DNA of 64,000 nt. It comes from Mytilus galloprovincialis (lineage: Eukaryota > Mollusca > Bivalvia > Mytilida > Mytilidae). Made by a program: the position numbers and the translations under genes. This document shows positions 35,601-47,200 of the stretch, piece by piece. Numbering within the stretch: the first letter of the stretch is position 1; each line of letters starts with the position of its first letter. The stretch is from assembly GCF_965363235.1 (NCBI RefSeq), contig NC_134839.1:80749410-80813409 (forward strand). The letters run 5' to 3'. The notes below the pieces were generated by a model. The model did no database searches, was not told the DNA's origin, and worked only from the letters and a program-made list of their open reading frames with translations.

Positions 35601-36160
35601 ATTTGGTAAGCAATATATATAATGGGCCGACATGAAAAATGCAGAAAAATATGTTAATATTGTAAAATTATTGATTTTCGAGATGTGCATTTTTCTAAAT
35701 ATATATAAAAACCAATATAACAGCCTTCATATTATACTCAAACTAATTTGTTTGTATAATCAAATGCCACGAAAAATATTTATAAAACGCGATGAAATTG
35801 ATACACCCATCCTTTAACTAATTGTTTTAAAAACAAATATTGGTTTTGTGTATCTTCCTTAGTGTTTTATAGAAATGTGGATACCAATCAATTTCAAAAA
35901 GCCAATGGGACACGAAACAACTAAGTAATGATGTACATATGGGTACTATCCCAAGATATCTATCAAACAAAATACATGATGTTGTTTCATACATTAGTAT
36001 ATTCACAGACTGTTGATAATTTTGTCTCCTTTTCTAGCTACAAGATGTACGGAGTGATAATGAAAACAGTGAAAAGGAAGATGAGTCCTCTCATAAACAT
36101 CATACAGAAGATACCTCACATATGAATGGACATATACAAAGAGTAAAGAAAATCTCATAA
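26608..36160 (+). CDS. CerS: Ceramide synthase, copy 2 (complete)
   Basis: Acylates a sphingoid base to (dihydro)ceramide at the ER membrane. Ten exons: 26608-26774, 27297-27426, 28187-28293, 30915-30972, 31296-31349, 31872-31964, 32490-32618, 33942-34048, 35180-35366, 36038-36160; 384 residues, a normal length for the family. ATG 26608 is chosen because it opens MDWLNGMINRLQPALF and is followed by the first membrane helix (residues 35-52). Residues about 70-125 form the Hox-like domain, ending WFRKRKKQ (115-122). The Lag1p motif has H211, H212, H238, D239 and D242. The last helix (about 305-330) is followed by the acidic QDVRSDNENSEKED tail. The last four residues are KKIS, which fits a KKXX ER-retrieval signal on a cytosolic tail. 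Exon lengths equal those of copy 1 from the 107 bp exon onward, except one extra codon in the KPWF exon and a longer last exon. Confidence 0.96.
26958..27190 (+). repeat. SINE-like repeat (family B) in CerS intron 1
   Basis: AATTGAAATCGGAAAGTCCC, AACACATCAAACGAATTGG, TTTATAGCTAGCTAG and CTCTCACTTGTTTGACAGTC place it in family B. Confidence 0.7.
27866..28104 (-). repeat. Penelope-like 3' tail in CerS intron 2
   Basis: Antisense to the gene. It reads (minus) CAACACGACGGATGCCACAT, GGAGCAGGATCCGC, GCACCTGAGATCACCCCTAG, CCATGGCGTTGTCAGTTTAT and ends TCTTTCGTCCCTCTTTC. No reverse transcriptase part, so a 5'-truncated insertion. It ends only about 80 bp before exon 28187-28293. Confidence 0.8.
29406..30116 (-). 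mobile_element. Penelope-like element, 5'-truncated, in CerS intron 3
   Basis: The reverse transcriptase C-terminal part runs from about 30116 down to 29633: RYIDDVLSLNKSKFG carries the YxDD catalytic motif, followed by ELEIKDTTDTVKSASYLDLH, YDKRDDFSFPIVNFPF and PAYGVYISQLIRYSRACIS. The 3' tail follows to 29406 but lacks the middle part present at 61867-61940. The family call rests on resemblance to Penelope-like reverse transcriptases. It is broken at its 5' end and cannot be autonomous. Confidence 0.75.
30408..30607 (+). other. Open coding-like stretch in CerS intron 3, unassigned
   Basis: One plus-strand frame stays open for about 65 codons up to TGA at 30605-30607, with ordinary composition: it contains INSLPKFKFLPRGTILPVID, then RVVQLIKNVVNRGKKGPNRG and IMSSTPIHEPDVRSM. 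There is no visible link to ceramide synthase and the adjoining sequence is not open. It may be a fragment of an unrecognised mobile element or a captured exon. Confidence 0.3.
31660..31745 (+). repeat. Family B fragment in CerS intron 5
   Basis: AAAGAAAATTCAAAACTGAA and AAAATGGCAAAGTCAAACG match the 5' part of family B at 7455-7520. Confidence 0.5.
33365..33660 (-). repeat. tRNA-headed SINE in CerS intron 7
   Basis: On the minus strand it begins near 33660 with a tRNA-like head: a box A-like TGGTGTAGTGGTTAGTG and a box B-like GGTTCGATTCC about 40 bp further. The acceptor and T stems do not pair well, so it is tRNA-derived rather than a tRNA gene. The body contains GACGGTAAATGG and CGTAAAAGACACCC-like words, resembling conserved central domains of metazoan SINEs, and ends in an AT-rich tail near 33350. 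It lies between exons 32490-32618 and 33942-34048. Plus-strand frames here are artefacts. Confidence 0.75.
34545..34665 (+). repeat. Hammerhead-bearing repeat, copy 3, in CerS intron 8
   Basis: Contains GAACTTGTTTGGCTTTATAA, a hammerhead-like core and TAAATTATAATCCTGGTACC, the same order as the (inverted) copies near 3773 and 7724. Confidence 0.75.
34574..34617 (+). ncRNA. Hammerhead ribozyme fold, stem III damaged
   Basis: GCGTCA, CTGATGA, a 4 bp stem II (GTCT/AGAC), GAAA, GTC and TGGCGT are all kept. The base after GAAA is A where C would pair with the G of GTC, so the already minimal stem III is weakened. Confidence 0.65.
35478..35615 (+). repeat. SINE-like repeat (family C) in CerS intron 9
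   Basis: AAATATGGTATGATTGCCAT, AAGACAACTATCCACCAACG and GTACGGCATTCAACAATGAG identify family C. Confidence 0.65.
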
Positions 36161-36250
36161 TGTTTCTATCTTTAATTAATTTTATATGGTTTATAAAATA
36201 TTATTTAAAAGTTAAATGCATTTTTTAAATGACTTATTTTATTTTTCTTG

Positions 36251-36256
36251 AATAAA
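36251..36256 (+). promoter_or_regulatory. Candidate polyadenylation signal, CerS copy 2
   Basis: AATAAA 91 bp after the stop codon, followed within 20 bp by a T-rich run. Good position for the 3' end of the transcript. Confidence 0.6.
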
Positions 36257-36705
36257 TGTTTATTTTTTTACTGTTTGTTTCACATCTTGTGTTAATCTAG
36301 CTTTTGCCCTGTGCATGGAAAGTCGTGTGTTTGATCCCAACATAGTAAAAAAAGGATCTTGAAATTATTTTCTGAGGTTTCCCTTTAGCTTTAACCAGTA
36401 AGAAAATGAATGTTATGTCGGCTTGGTGTCTAAAAATGTTGATAGTTTTCCTGCATACTTTTATATAAGGGCTATCGTATTAAAATTCCGATTTTGTGTG
36501 CCAGACTGCTACAAAGCAAGGAAAATGCATATCTCTTCAACATTTATTTTCAACATTTGCATGTAAAACTTGATAACGGTCGTAAAGCAGCCGTATCAAG
36601 CAGTTTACCACTTTTGGTGATCATGTCTTCAACATTAGGAAAATGAGTACTAGTCTATATACTAGATATATTTTGTTAAAATTAGTGTCACTGAAGAAGT
36701 CTATT

Positions 36706-37160
36706 AAAATTGAGAATGGAAATGGGGAATGTGTCAAAGAGACAACAACCCGACCATTGAAAAAAACAACAGCAGAAGGTCACCAACAGGTCTTCAATGT
36801 AGCGAGAAATTCCCGCAACCGGAGGCGTCCTTCAGCTGGCCCCTAAACAAATATATACTAGTTCAGTGATAATGAACGCCATACTAATTTCTAAATTGTA
36901 CACAAGAAACTAAAATTAAAATAATACAAGACTAACAAAGGCCAGAGGCTCCCGACTTGGGACAGGCGCAAAAATGCGGCGGGGTTAAACATGTTTGTGA
37001 GATCTCAACCCTCCCCCTATACCTCTAGCCAATGTAGAAAAGTAAACGAATAACAATACGCACATTAAAATTCAGTCCATGAGAAGTCCGAGTCTGATGT
37101 CAGAAGATGTAACCAAAGAAAATAAACAAAATGACAATAATACATAAATAACAACAGACT
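36706..37160 (-). repeat. SINE-like repeat (family D)
   Basis: ATTGAGAATGGAAATGGGGA, then GTCAAAGAGACAACAACCCG, CAGCTGGCCCC, CCCGACTTGGGACAGGCGCA and GAGATCTCAACCCTCCCCC. A longer version of the copy at 11035-11356. Confidence 0.75.
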
Positions 37161-37379
37161 ACTAGCAGTAAACTGACATGCCAGCTCCAGACTTCAATTA
37201 AACTGACTGAAAGATTATGATTTCATCATATGAACATCAGACACAATCCTTCCCGTTATGGGTTTAGTATCATACCATCATAACATATATGAGAAGAACA
37301 TAACCCGTGTCATGCCAACAACTGGTTTTTGAATAAATGTGTTTAGTTCCGATGCAAAGACCCTATAAGTGAATCAATA

Positions 37380-37780
37380 TTAACGCCAAAATATGAGTTT
37401 TTGAGGTGAATACTGACACCTTTGTGCTTTATAAAGAACATTTCCATAAAAAATTGGATGTGAAATACCTGAACGTATAAGAAGTCTGCATGTTGAGATG
37501 TATTTACGAATGATGTCCTTATACCGATGATAAAATTTAGTAAATGTTTTAACTAGTTTGTGATATCGAAAACCCTGGTTTAATAATTTTTCAGTAATAC
37601 ATAAATTTCTCTCGTTAAAATCTAAAACATTGTTACATATACGAGCGAATCGTACAAGTTGAGATAAATAAACACCGTAAGATGGTGACAAGGGAACGTC
37701 ACCATCTAAAAATGGATAATTAACGATAGGAAATGAAAAATCATCTCTTTTATCATAAATTTTAGTATTCAGCTTAGTAT
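37380..37780 (-). pseudogene. Reverse transcriptase fragment, second Penelope-like family
   Basis: The minus-strand reading contains KIYDKRDDFSFPIVNYPF, then PSYGVYLSQLVRFARICNN, LLNQGFRYHKLVKTFTKFYH and ISHPIFYGNVLY. It aligns over its length to the C-terminal half of the copy at 29633-30055, but with many replacements, so it is a distinct family. No 5' part or tail is recognisable. Confidence 0.75.
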
Positions 37781-38229
37781 ATATATAATTTTCCTATACA
37801 AAAGTACGGGAAAATATTTGATTCCACCAAACAGTCAAAACTGTTTACTTTCAGTGTATAATTCATACACAGTAAATAGTTTTTGAACTGTTAACTGGTT
37901 GGTATTTACGGAGAACTGTTTGCTTAATCTGTATCATTGTTGCTTTTATGAATATTGTTTCTTGTTGACAAATCATGTTGTTAAACAAAACTTTAAGAAT
38001 ACACAATATAACTTGGACATACTTGTTAACCTGACGTTAACGTAAGATTATAATTAAATTTATTCACATTAAGATGTAGTATAAAACATTACAAAACATA
38101 GAATTTTTGAAATACTAAGGTTTTTCTGACTCCGGAATCGATTTCTGTAGCTGTATTTGGAAAAACATTTTCAAATACTTGTTCCTGACTGCTCTTAAAT
38201 TTCGTACATTACTTGGCCTTTCGAACTTT

Positions 38230-38320
38230 TTTTTAGATTCGAGCGTCACTGATGAGTCTTTTGAAGACAAAACGCGCGTCTAGCGCAAATACAAAATGTC
38301 AATCCTGGTATCTATATGAT
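38230..38320 (+). repeat. Hammerhead-bearing repeat, copy 4
   Basis: GAGCGTCACTGATGAGTCTT followed by ACGCGCGTC and ATCCTGGTA, a shorter and more diverged version of the 34545 copy. Confidence 0.65.
38243..38286 (+). ncRNA. Hammerhead ribozyme fold, catalytic G lost
   Basis: CTGATGA, a 4 bp stem II (GTCT-TTTGA-AGAC) and CGCGCGTC are present, but the GAAA box reads AAAA, removing the invariant G that acts as general base in hammerheads. Stem I also has a mismatch (TAGCGC). Confidence 0.6.
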
Positions 38321-40084
38321 GACTTCAATACTTCAATTGTAAAATGAAAATGAAAACTATGTTTCAAATATTTTTTATTCAAAACTTCGAATCACACTAA
38401 GATATTTTTCCATTTCAAAAAATACTTATACTAAAAATGTATACATAATATAATAAAACATACTCTGAACAACGCAGCACATTTTAATCACATGAAAATT
38501 GAAAGTCAATTTGCTTTCAAGAAAAAATGAAAAAACATACAATACGTTTTACTAAAAAAATGTACAATTTAAAGATGTAAAAGCTGAACCTAGCACCATG
38601 GTGGAGGAACACAAAGTAATTATACTTACATCCTGTATTAAATAAAAGGCTTAAATAATCATGATTGTTGATATATTATCTCCAATTCTTGTAACTTATA
38701 ATAAACACCTGGAAAAAATATCGCTCCACCCTGATTTTTACACAAATCCAAAATATATAACATATTTGCTTCTCCCTTTGCGACCTTGAGTTTCAGTATT
38801 TTTTGTTAATGCTTTAATTTCTCTCTTTCATATATAAAATAAATAATTTTGAAAATAAGAATGTTCCTATGTGCAAACATTGCGATTGAAGGTAAAAGAA
38901 TAACACATATTAATTATCGACCAAATAAAGGTTCCAAAACATTTTATAATAATGTGGATGAAATAATAGACAACATGTTAACTATCAACAAGTTATTCTG
39001 ACCGAAGATTTTAAGTAAGTCCGCATCAAGCGTGAGATACTTGTATCTATCAACAAATAAGTAATCAGCGAGCAATAGAAACGTTCTTTGAACTTATCGA
39101 AACCTGTGATCTCATTGATTCCTACGAGAATTAACCTGATATAAAAAAAAATATACAGTCAAGTGGAGAAAAAAATAGACCCCTGAAAAAGGCTAGCCTT
39201 GTTTTTTTTCAATGGGATCTCAGAGTTTCTTTTAAGAAATGCATATTAAAGAGAAAAAACATATCTAAATATGTATATATCTGATCATTCACCAATTGTT
39301 AACATTATAAAATAAGTGATTTCAATTTTGGAAAGGGTCAATTATTTTGAGTAGTTGTCTATTGTATGATTAAGTATAGATTAAAATTGTTCATGAAATA
39401 ATAACAAAACACAAGGGATGCACCTTTAACTTTAGTATATAATAGACATTCCTAGATCAAAGATTTCTTAGTTCACAATTATTAAAAATTTAAAACAACT
39501 GATCTTAGAAAATTTGTTGACAGAAATAGGAAAGTAAAATATTTCATTTGCATCCTATGAAAAAGAATGAAAAATGGAAAAGGCAAATACCCTCATAGTT
39601 GAGATGGAATTATAAAAAACACAAAGGGTTTTGAAAAACTTGTAGTTCAAAAGAAATCATAATTGCAAATTTTATGACAAGTAAAAATGCAAGGTCAAAA
39701 CGTCTTTAAATCATCAGTGGGAAATCCGCGAAATGCTTCCTTAATTTAAGAAAACTAAGAAGCTTGTTCATAAAACATTTCAAAGACTACTTAATTATAA
39801 ATGTATCTGCTTAATCAATCATATTAGCAGAACCCAAAACGTCCATAACGATTAATATTTAAGAAAGAAACAATCGAACAAATCAGACTTTATAACAAAT
39901 TTATGTATTTGGTGTCTCCAAAATCTGGGATTCCGATGAAAAATGACTTATTTTGAATTAACAGTATGTAGCCATCCAAAGAATGAAAATTAACAAAAAG
40001 TCAAAGATCAGATGAATACACAAGAGAGTTTTTTTACCACGACCTGTGCGAATATAACAAACTTCTTAAAACAAAATACTATTA
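38321..40084. other. Intergenic, no recognised feature
   Basis: Very AT-rich. No gene, no family copy found. Confidence 0.45.
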
Positions 40085-40224
40085 GTTACATAATGTGCTA
40101 GTGACCTAATACGGTATAAATGGGGTCAGTAAGTTCCATATGGGGTGAGAGCGAAGCTCGAATCCCCATTTGGAATTTACTGACCCCATATATACCGCAT
40201 TACGTTACTAGCACACTATATAAC
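40085..40224. repeat. Long hairpin, about 60 bp arms
   Basis: The left arm (GTGCTAGTGACCTAATACGG, then TATAAATGGGGTCAGTAA and TTCCATATGGGG) is mirrored by the right arm ending CCGCATTACGTTACTAGCAC, with a loop of about 20 bp (GAGAGCGAAGCTCGA). The arms differ at about one position in eight. It is a compact MITE-like palindrome just 3' of the beta-lactamase-like gene. Confidence 0.85.
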
Positions 40225-40587
40225 GAATTTATCTTACCGACTATCTTAATGTGTGAAATTTAGACTAGTGACCTATCAAAATGAGCAAGTCTTCAATACT
40301 GTTAGCATTAAGAAACTACTTCCACTGATCCTACAAAAACAGATGCCAACAATAACAACTTGTTAGGTTTAAATGTGTTTATGAATTCATTTCAATCTTA
40401 AACATGAATTTCTTCGTCTGTTGAAATTTTTCTCAGTACCGTTTTGTTTTTATAAAGGGACGTAACACCACTTCTAACCGTGTATGAAATAAGCCCCGCC
40501 TCCCTACTACCTAATATGAAATATACACGGTCTCCACGCGGACGTTTTTAACTAATCATATTCCTTGAAATGCATAGGAGGTAAGAT

Positions 40588-40626
40588 AAAAGAGGGACGA
40601 AAGATACCAAAGGGACAGTCAAATTA
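40588..40626 (-). repeat. Penelope-like tail end, very short
   Basis: AAAAGAGGGACGAAAGATAC, CAAAGGGACAGTCAAA match the extreme 3' end of the Penelope-like copies; about 40 bp only, consistent with extreme 5' truncation. Confidence 0.6.
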
Positions 40627-41245
40627 TGTAACATCTCAAAAATGACAAAAATGCAATTGTTTAAATGAATACATATAAATTAATGAGTTGAAAATTGTAG
40701 CTGCTGAAATAAAAAAAACATATTTGTATAACAGTAAATGGAATGTAAAATCATGCAATCACTAAATATTAACTCACTGTGCATTATCGTAGATCGAAAC
40801 AGCTGTTACAAATACAAAATGTACAATTTCAGAATCTGGAGCTATCTGGGTAATATCTTCAAATGATACATCATTTACAACGTACAGCATTATAGACCAT
40901 GATTGACATGATACCTATTTGACATTATTATCATTTTGGGATTTGATCAATAAAATTACCCAAAGGACTCTAGATTCTCATAAAGTTAACCGCATAGAAA
41001 TGATCCATCAACAACATACTGTACAACAAAGCAATATACAGTACACTAAAGTTATACTATCCTCATGACATATAACTGTTGTAGAGAACAGTCTATAAAT
41101 GCTTACAATATTGCCATTTTTTAAAATTTAATCACAAATTATCACATTGTTCACCAGTTTATAAAAAAATAATAAAAGATATAGGTGTATATAATAAACG
41201 ACCTTCTTTTTTTACATAAGAGATTCTGTTTATCTTTATAAAATC

Positions 41246-44200
41246 TCATTTCTTGTATTGTTCTAAAGCTTTGTAGAATTGTCTTTGTAAGGCAAGAAAC
41301 TTGGGATCATTTCCAACTCCATATACAGAAAGATCATTCGTCAGATAGGCCATTCCAATGTTTTCCTTCACATCTGAAAATCCCATCTGTCCGCCATAAC
41401 CCGGATGACCATAGCAAATACCTCCCTACAAACAATCGATTAATACATGAGAAAAGGGAGCAAATAATATACACACACCCCTTTTTTGGCTATAATATAG
41501 AAGGGTACCAGTGCTTCTTATTTCTGTACTATAGATAGCGATGTGTCGGTATAGCATATTCTTGAATCTTGGTGTAAAAATAAAGAAGCTCTGTAGTTCT
41601 ACCGAAACATGCAACTAAAATTTGGTTCTGGTTTGGACGTTTGGACGGTCGTATAGCTTTTACCAGTTTATTCATTTCCTTTGGAATGGAGGTATAATTA
41701 TATTTGACAGCAATTCAATTTTCAAATACTCTAAATGACCATCTAAATGAAGCAAGTTTGACGTAAAATATTGATTCTGGCATCGTATTTCCTCATTTGT
41801 GTTGTAAAAAATAAGACAATCATTTAAGGGAATCACTTGATTATGTCATGGTCAACTAAAGAAAATTATGATAAAAAAAAAACCAATACATTTAATATTC
41901 CTCGGCATGGCAGTGATGCTACCTAAGTTATGTTTCAAACGTCTCTGATTACTCACCTCAGTATTGTGGTATTCTGCTAAACCTCGTCCTAATACCTCAT
42001 ACTCTCCAAGGTCTAATGTATGACCAGAGATAATTGGTGAAAATAGTGTACGTATGGTTTCTAATGACATTAGAGTTTTACCCTTGTCTTCCCCACCATT
42101 TGCCAGGATTCCATATAATTTAGCCAATGATCTTGCATTGCCGTGACCATTAAAAGACGAAAGTGGTACGCACCTTCGCGCAGGATCATTTGTAATCTAA
42201 AATTATTGAAAGAATTGACGTATATTAATATCTCGCCTGCAGAACTTATTTATAAAAATCTATAACCTCTTTAACCTACATCACTTTACTTGTTAAAACA
42301 AATATGTGCCCTTGATCATATACGAAAAATGATTACACGTTCAATAATTTAAATTTTGTCAAATATTTATAGACCATATTTTTTCACTATGAAAGAAGGT
42401 GTTTGATGAGTTACAGTAATACATATACAGTAAAGATTTAGAATGACCATTTAAAAAAATGACAAAACATCTGTTTGATCAAATTGTGTGAAAGAAGGAT
42501 TTCGTGGGTACGGTTCAACTACGAATTTATTAGGCTAACCCATTACAATTCTACATAAGCTTGTATGCAGACTTTGACAAAACATCAAAATAAAATATCC
42601 AGGAAAAAGCAAATTTGCTTTTTCCACCCACGAAAATTTATTACCCTGAAAATAAGCGAATCCCCAATATTTGACTCTCAACTGAGCGAATAGCATTAGA
42701 ATTTATAATTCAGTTTTTTTAAAGTCTGTTTAGAAATAATTTCATAGCAGTATCAACTGCAACATTGTTTGTTGCGTTTTCAGCCGATACCAGCATCAAT
42801 CTTTTTGCCAGAACTTGAGAGATTTCTTTATTTGAACCATTATTCTTCAGTCATGGTTACCTTGACATTAAAGTTGTCTGTTGATTACCTACTCCATATA
42901 TTATTGTAACTGTCGGTTAAAATAGCTATTATACTTACTGGGTCTGTCATAACTCGTGTCCCTTTAGTTGCAATGCTATCTGGATACCTTAAGAATATCC
43001 ATAGTCTTTTCCACAGTGACGGTGTAAATATTAACTTTGCAACGTATTTAGTAACAGTAACTAATTCAAATCTCGCAGTACGGTAAACTTCGCATTTTGG
43101 TAGACCAATATATAATTCTAAATCTATCAAAACACAAAATGATCATTAATGAAAAACCAATTCTGTTTTGTACGTAAAATTAGTGCTAAGGAAACGTAAT
43201 TACTATCGTACTTCACAATTATAACAGTAATTAAAAAGACAAGCTTCAGCCTAGAAGCTATAAAGCAGACAAAATATATACATCGGGTTTACATGCTTAC
43301 GCTAACGTATCCAGTCTCACTCATTTTGGAGTTCATGTTCATCCCTCGATTTGCCACTCCCTAGTCGATTGACGAGATTTGAACATCGCTAAACTTCTGT
43401 TGCCTTTATTTCTAGTTTATTTGATTTAGTTTTAGGCAAAAACTATAAGTAAATGTTCACATCAATAACGGTCAATATTTTTTATTCAACAAAATATTGC
43501 TCGCTGTAAACAATTCATTTCACTTGTCCAGCATTCTAGTGAAGGGTCTCTTTATTTTATTACAGGAAATCAACGGTTACTATCTGGTTATCATTATTAC
43601 ATTACATTACATCTAAACTAAATCATAATGTTCCATTTTAAATCATGAATAAACTAGTATATATGAAATTTTTTATCTATCAATATAAATTATCCAGCTT
43701 GTTTGGTAAAAATAGTTTCCGTAAATAGTTCTTACTTTCTGTTATCAATTAACTAGTATTGTATTGAAATCTCTACCTGAATTTGAAATTACCAATTCTA
43801 ATATCGATTCAAAATATGAGCATGAGCTATTCACAGTAGTGTTTAAATAAGAATTTTCATTTTTCAACAAAATAATGTTGATGAAATACCGAGTAGTCAA
43901 AATTACAGCCTCGTTTTACATGCATTCTATACAATTATAGATCTTCTTATAAAAGGGTAATTGATAGTATCTTTGGAGGTAAACATGTTGCCTATATCAT
44001 TTTTTCAGCAATCAAATTCAATACAAGGAGAAGTTAAAGAATACCAAATTTAAAAAAAAAATCCGATATACCACACAATTATGCACGCTTTACTTGAAAT
44101 CATCACTGAAAAATATAAGTTGAATACTTTAAGCAAATATAGTTTTTAGGTACAATAATTAGAGTATTTCGCATAAAAACATTTTGCAATATGATGTTTC

Positions 44201-47200
44201 GACTCTAGATGTATCCCTTTCGGTATGATTGCTATCTCATTGACTAAAACCAACGCACTTTTATTACTATTATTAGGTAAAACCGACATTTAAATTATCT
44301 TTTCTACAGAGTTGAGATATTTGTTCTTCAAAAACTCACTGTTCAATTAATTACAAATGTTAAAAAATATTTACTAAATGGTTTTGCTATTTCTTCTATA
44401 AGCAGTTTGTCAACTCTTCTCTTCTGTGGATCAGCCAGTTGTAACAGTTGGTCAATATAAAATCCGAAAGTAATACCATGATAAGCAAAACCTGTGCCTG
44501 TTGATATATATATCGAATTTTTACTTGGGTTGTTACAAATTTTCCAATTCTCAATCATATCAATATTGTAATTCATATTATATTTGACCATTTTCAATAA
44601 CAAGAAAATATATTTTATAAGGTAAATGGAGAATAGTCATAATATATGCATCTCTCTCTTCACTGTTAAATGAAGGAAAATCCTAATAAAAATTTGTAAG
44701 GGTTCTGCGGAACCCAGTGTCTCGACTACTTATGCTGTTCATTGCAGGCTCAACAAAAAAAAACATTCAATAAAAATATTCCTCTCTATACTATTTTTTG
44801 ATAGTAAGAAGCTTCTGTCCAAGTTTTGTAATAATACATTTAAAAGAAAAATACTGAAAACAGGTATTTTATTTTAACAAAATTTACTTCTGGATAATAT
44901 CTTATGATTATAAACAAGCTCCTGTCCAAGTTTGGTAGAAATCAGGATAGTTTAAGAAAGTTCAAAAACTTAACCACAGAGTGAATATTTGTGACACCGA
45001 CGACGGAATGTAGGATCCTAATGTCTCGCTTTTTCGACTAATGTCGAAAGCTCGACAAAAATGAATAATGAGATTGAAGCAAATCTGTAGGTTAAACTGA
45101 ATTCAAAGAACAATTACAATATAAAAATACAAACTTGCATCTAGATATTACATGTTTTCATAGAAGATATATTTTTTTTATTTTTGTCCACTCTTACCTG
45201 GCGGCCATTTTGGACGTTCATTCCCTAGTGTTTTTCTTAACATTTCTGGATCCGATACCACATCGTTTAAAGTTAATTTTTCATCCATGTAAGAAAGTCC
45301 AGCCTATAAACATTCAAATACAATAATTTATTTTTCAAAGTTAAAAGTGGAACAAATCTCTAAAAATATCCAAACTTAAAAGTATAAATGACTAAAATAT
45401 TTCTATACAACGTTTAAGCTATTGTAGAAACAATTAATTAGCTATCGGAGATTCAACATCCTTGATCTGATGCCCTATCACTGTTGTCTCATGACTTTTA
45501 AATTAATTTAGATTGGTTCAATCGCCTCCGTTGCACCAACAATCAAAGAAAACACTGGCCATTGCTGACATGAAACACTTGATCTGGAAATCTGAGGAAT
45601 AATGTTTAAACAGATAATATTTCCAATGTCTAAATACTAGTGTAGAATGATATTTGAATGTTTGTACCCTTACAGATCTTCGGCGTCTTTTAGGCTCACA
45701 AACAGATCTTCATACAGGTTCTCATAGACTCCACGTCTGATTCATACAACCCTTAGATACATTGGATACATTGCCACGTCCTTGAACATTGCTACATCGA
45801 GAGTAGCAGTTCAGGTGAGGTTCCCGAAAACAATATCTGGACAATATAAGGTCTGTCCAATCACCTACTTGATTCCATATTTGTATATTATCAGGCAAAT
45901 TTCAAACATGTCTTCTCAAAAAGAATTAAATACATGTCTCTTTATCCTTAACATTACGTCCGAGTAATTCAGTTTCACATAAACTTTGAAGTTCGGATTT
46001 GGTTGCTGACAGAGAAGATATTAACAGAAGAAGGATAAAAAAAAAAAGCATTTGGTAGACATAAGACAACATTTGTATAGAATATTTTAGTTCTCTGAAT
46101 ATCCAGTATGTGATGATCAGTCATTCCTCTTGTTTGACCTTCCAAAGGAATTTAAACAGACCTGTGATTTTCAAGATATTGTTTTTGATGACAAAATATT
46201 TGTTATGGGGTATGTAGTGGTTTAAGAAAATTTGAGTGAATAGATTTTAGTTCCAAGTTGTATCAATGAACTCTCAGATTTTACCCATCTTCTTTTTTTT
46301 CTCATTTCGTCCATTCATGATAGAATATATTTAAATTCCAAGTAGTGTTTCAATGTAATTGATTTAGGCTCGTGCCTAAAAGATTTCATTTAAAATTGCA
46401 ATATTATATACTTATACGGTGGCCATTCGAGTGAATTGTGAACTTGTGCTGGAGTACTCAGACCAAGGTGGGTGACAAAGGCTCTTTAAAACCTGTGTTT
46501 GTTTTTGTTAAACAAAAATGCATCAGTAATGGTAAGTTTTATGCATTAGAGATGATTGTTGCAGAATTGGTTTTTTTTTACATAAGAAGGAATTTCAGTC
46601 ATGATCAATTAAATGACAACGTATTTGTTACGTTCGGAGGACCGTGTTTTTCAACAGACTGTCGGGATTCCAATGGGAACCAATTGTGCCCCTCTTCTTG
46701 CCGACTTGTTTCTTTATTATCATGAGGCTGACTTCATACAGGAACTTCTTGGGAAGAAAGATAAGAAGTTATCAATATCCTTTAACTCTACTTTCCGCTA
46801 TTTAGATGACAAAAATTCAAAATTTGGTGACTGAACGCAACTATCACATCGAACTGGAGATAAAGGATACAACAGATACAGTTAAGTCGACCTCATATCT
46901 TGAATTACATCTAGAAATTGACAATGAGGGTCGGTTGAAAGCAAAACTTTACGACAAAAGAGATGATTTCAGCTTTCTAATTATGAACTTTCCATTTCTA
47001 AGTAGCAACATTCCAGCAGCACCTGCATACGGGGTATATATCTCCCAATTGAAACGATATTCCCGTGCTTGCATTTCCTATCATGATTTTCTTGATAGAG
47101 GGTTGCTGCTCACAAGGAAGCTATTAAACCAAGAGTTCCAAATGGTGAAGTTGAAATCATCCCTTCGTAAATTTTACGGACGCCATCACGAGTTGGTTGA

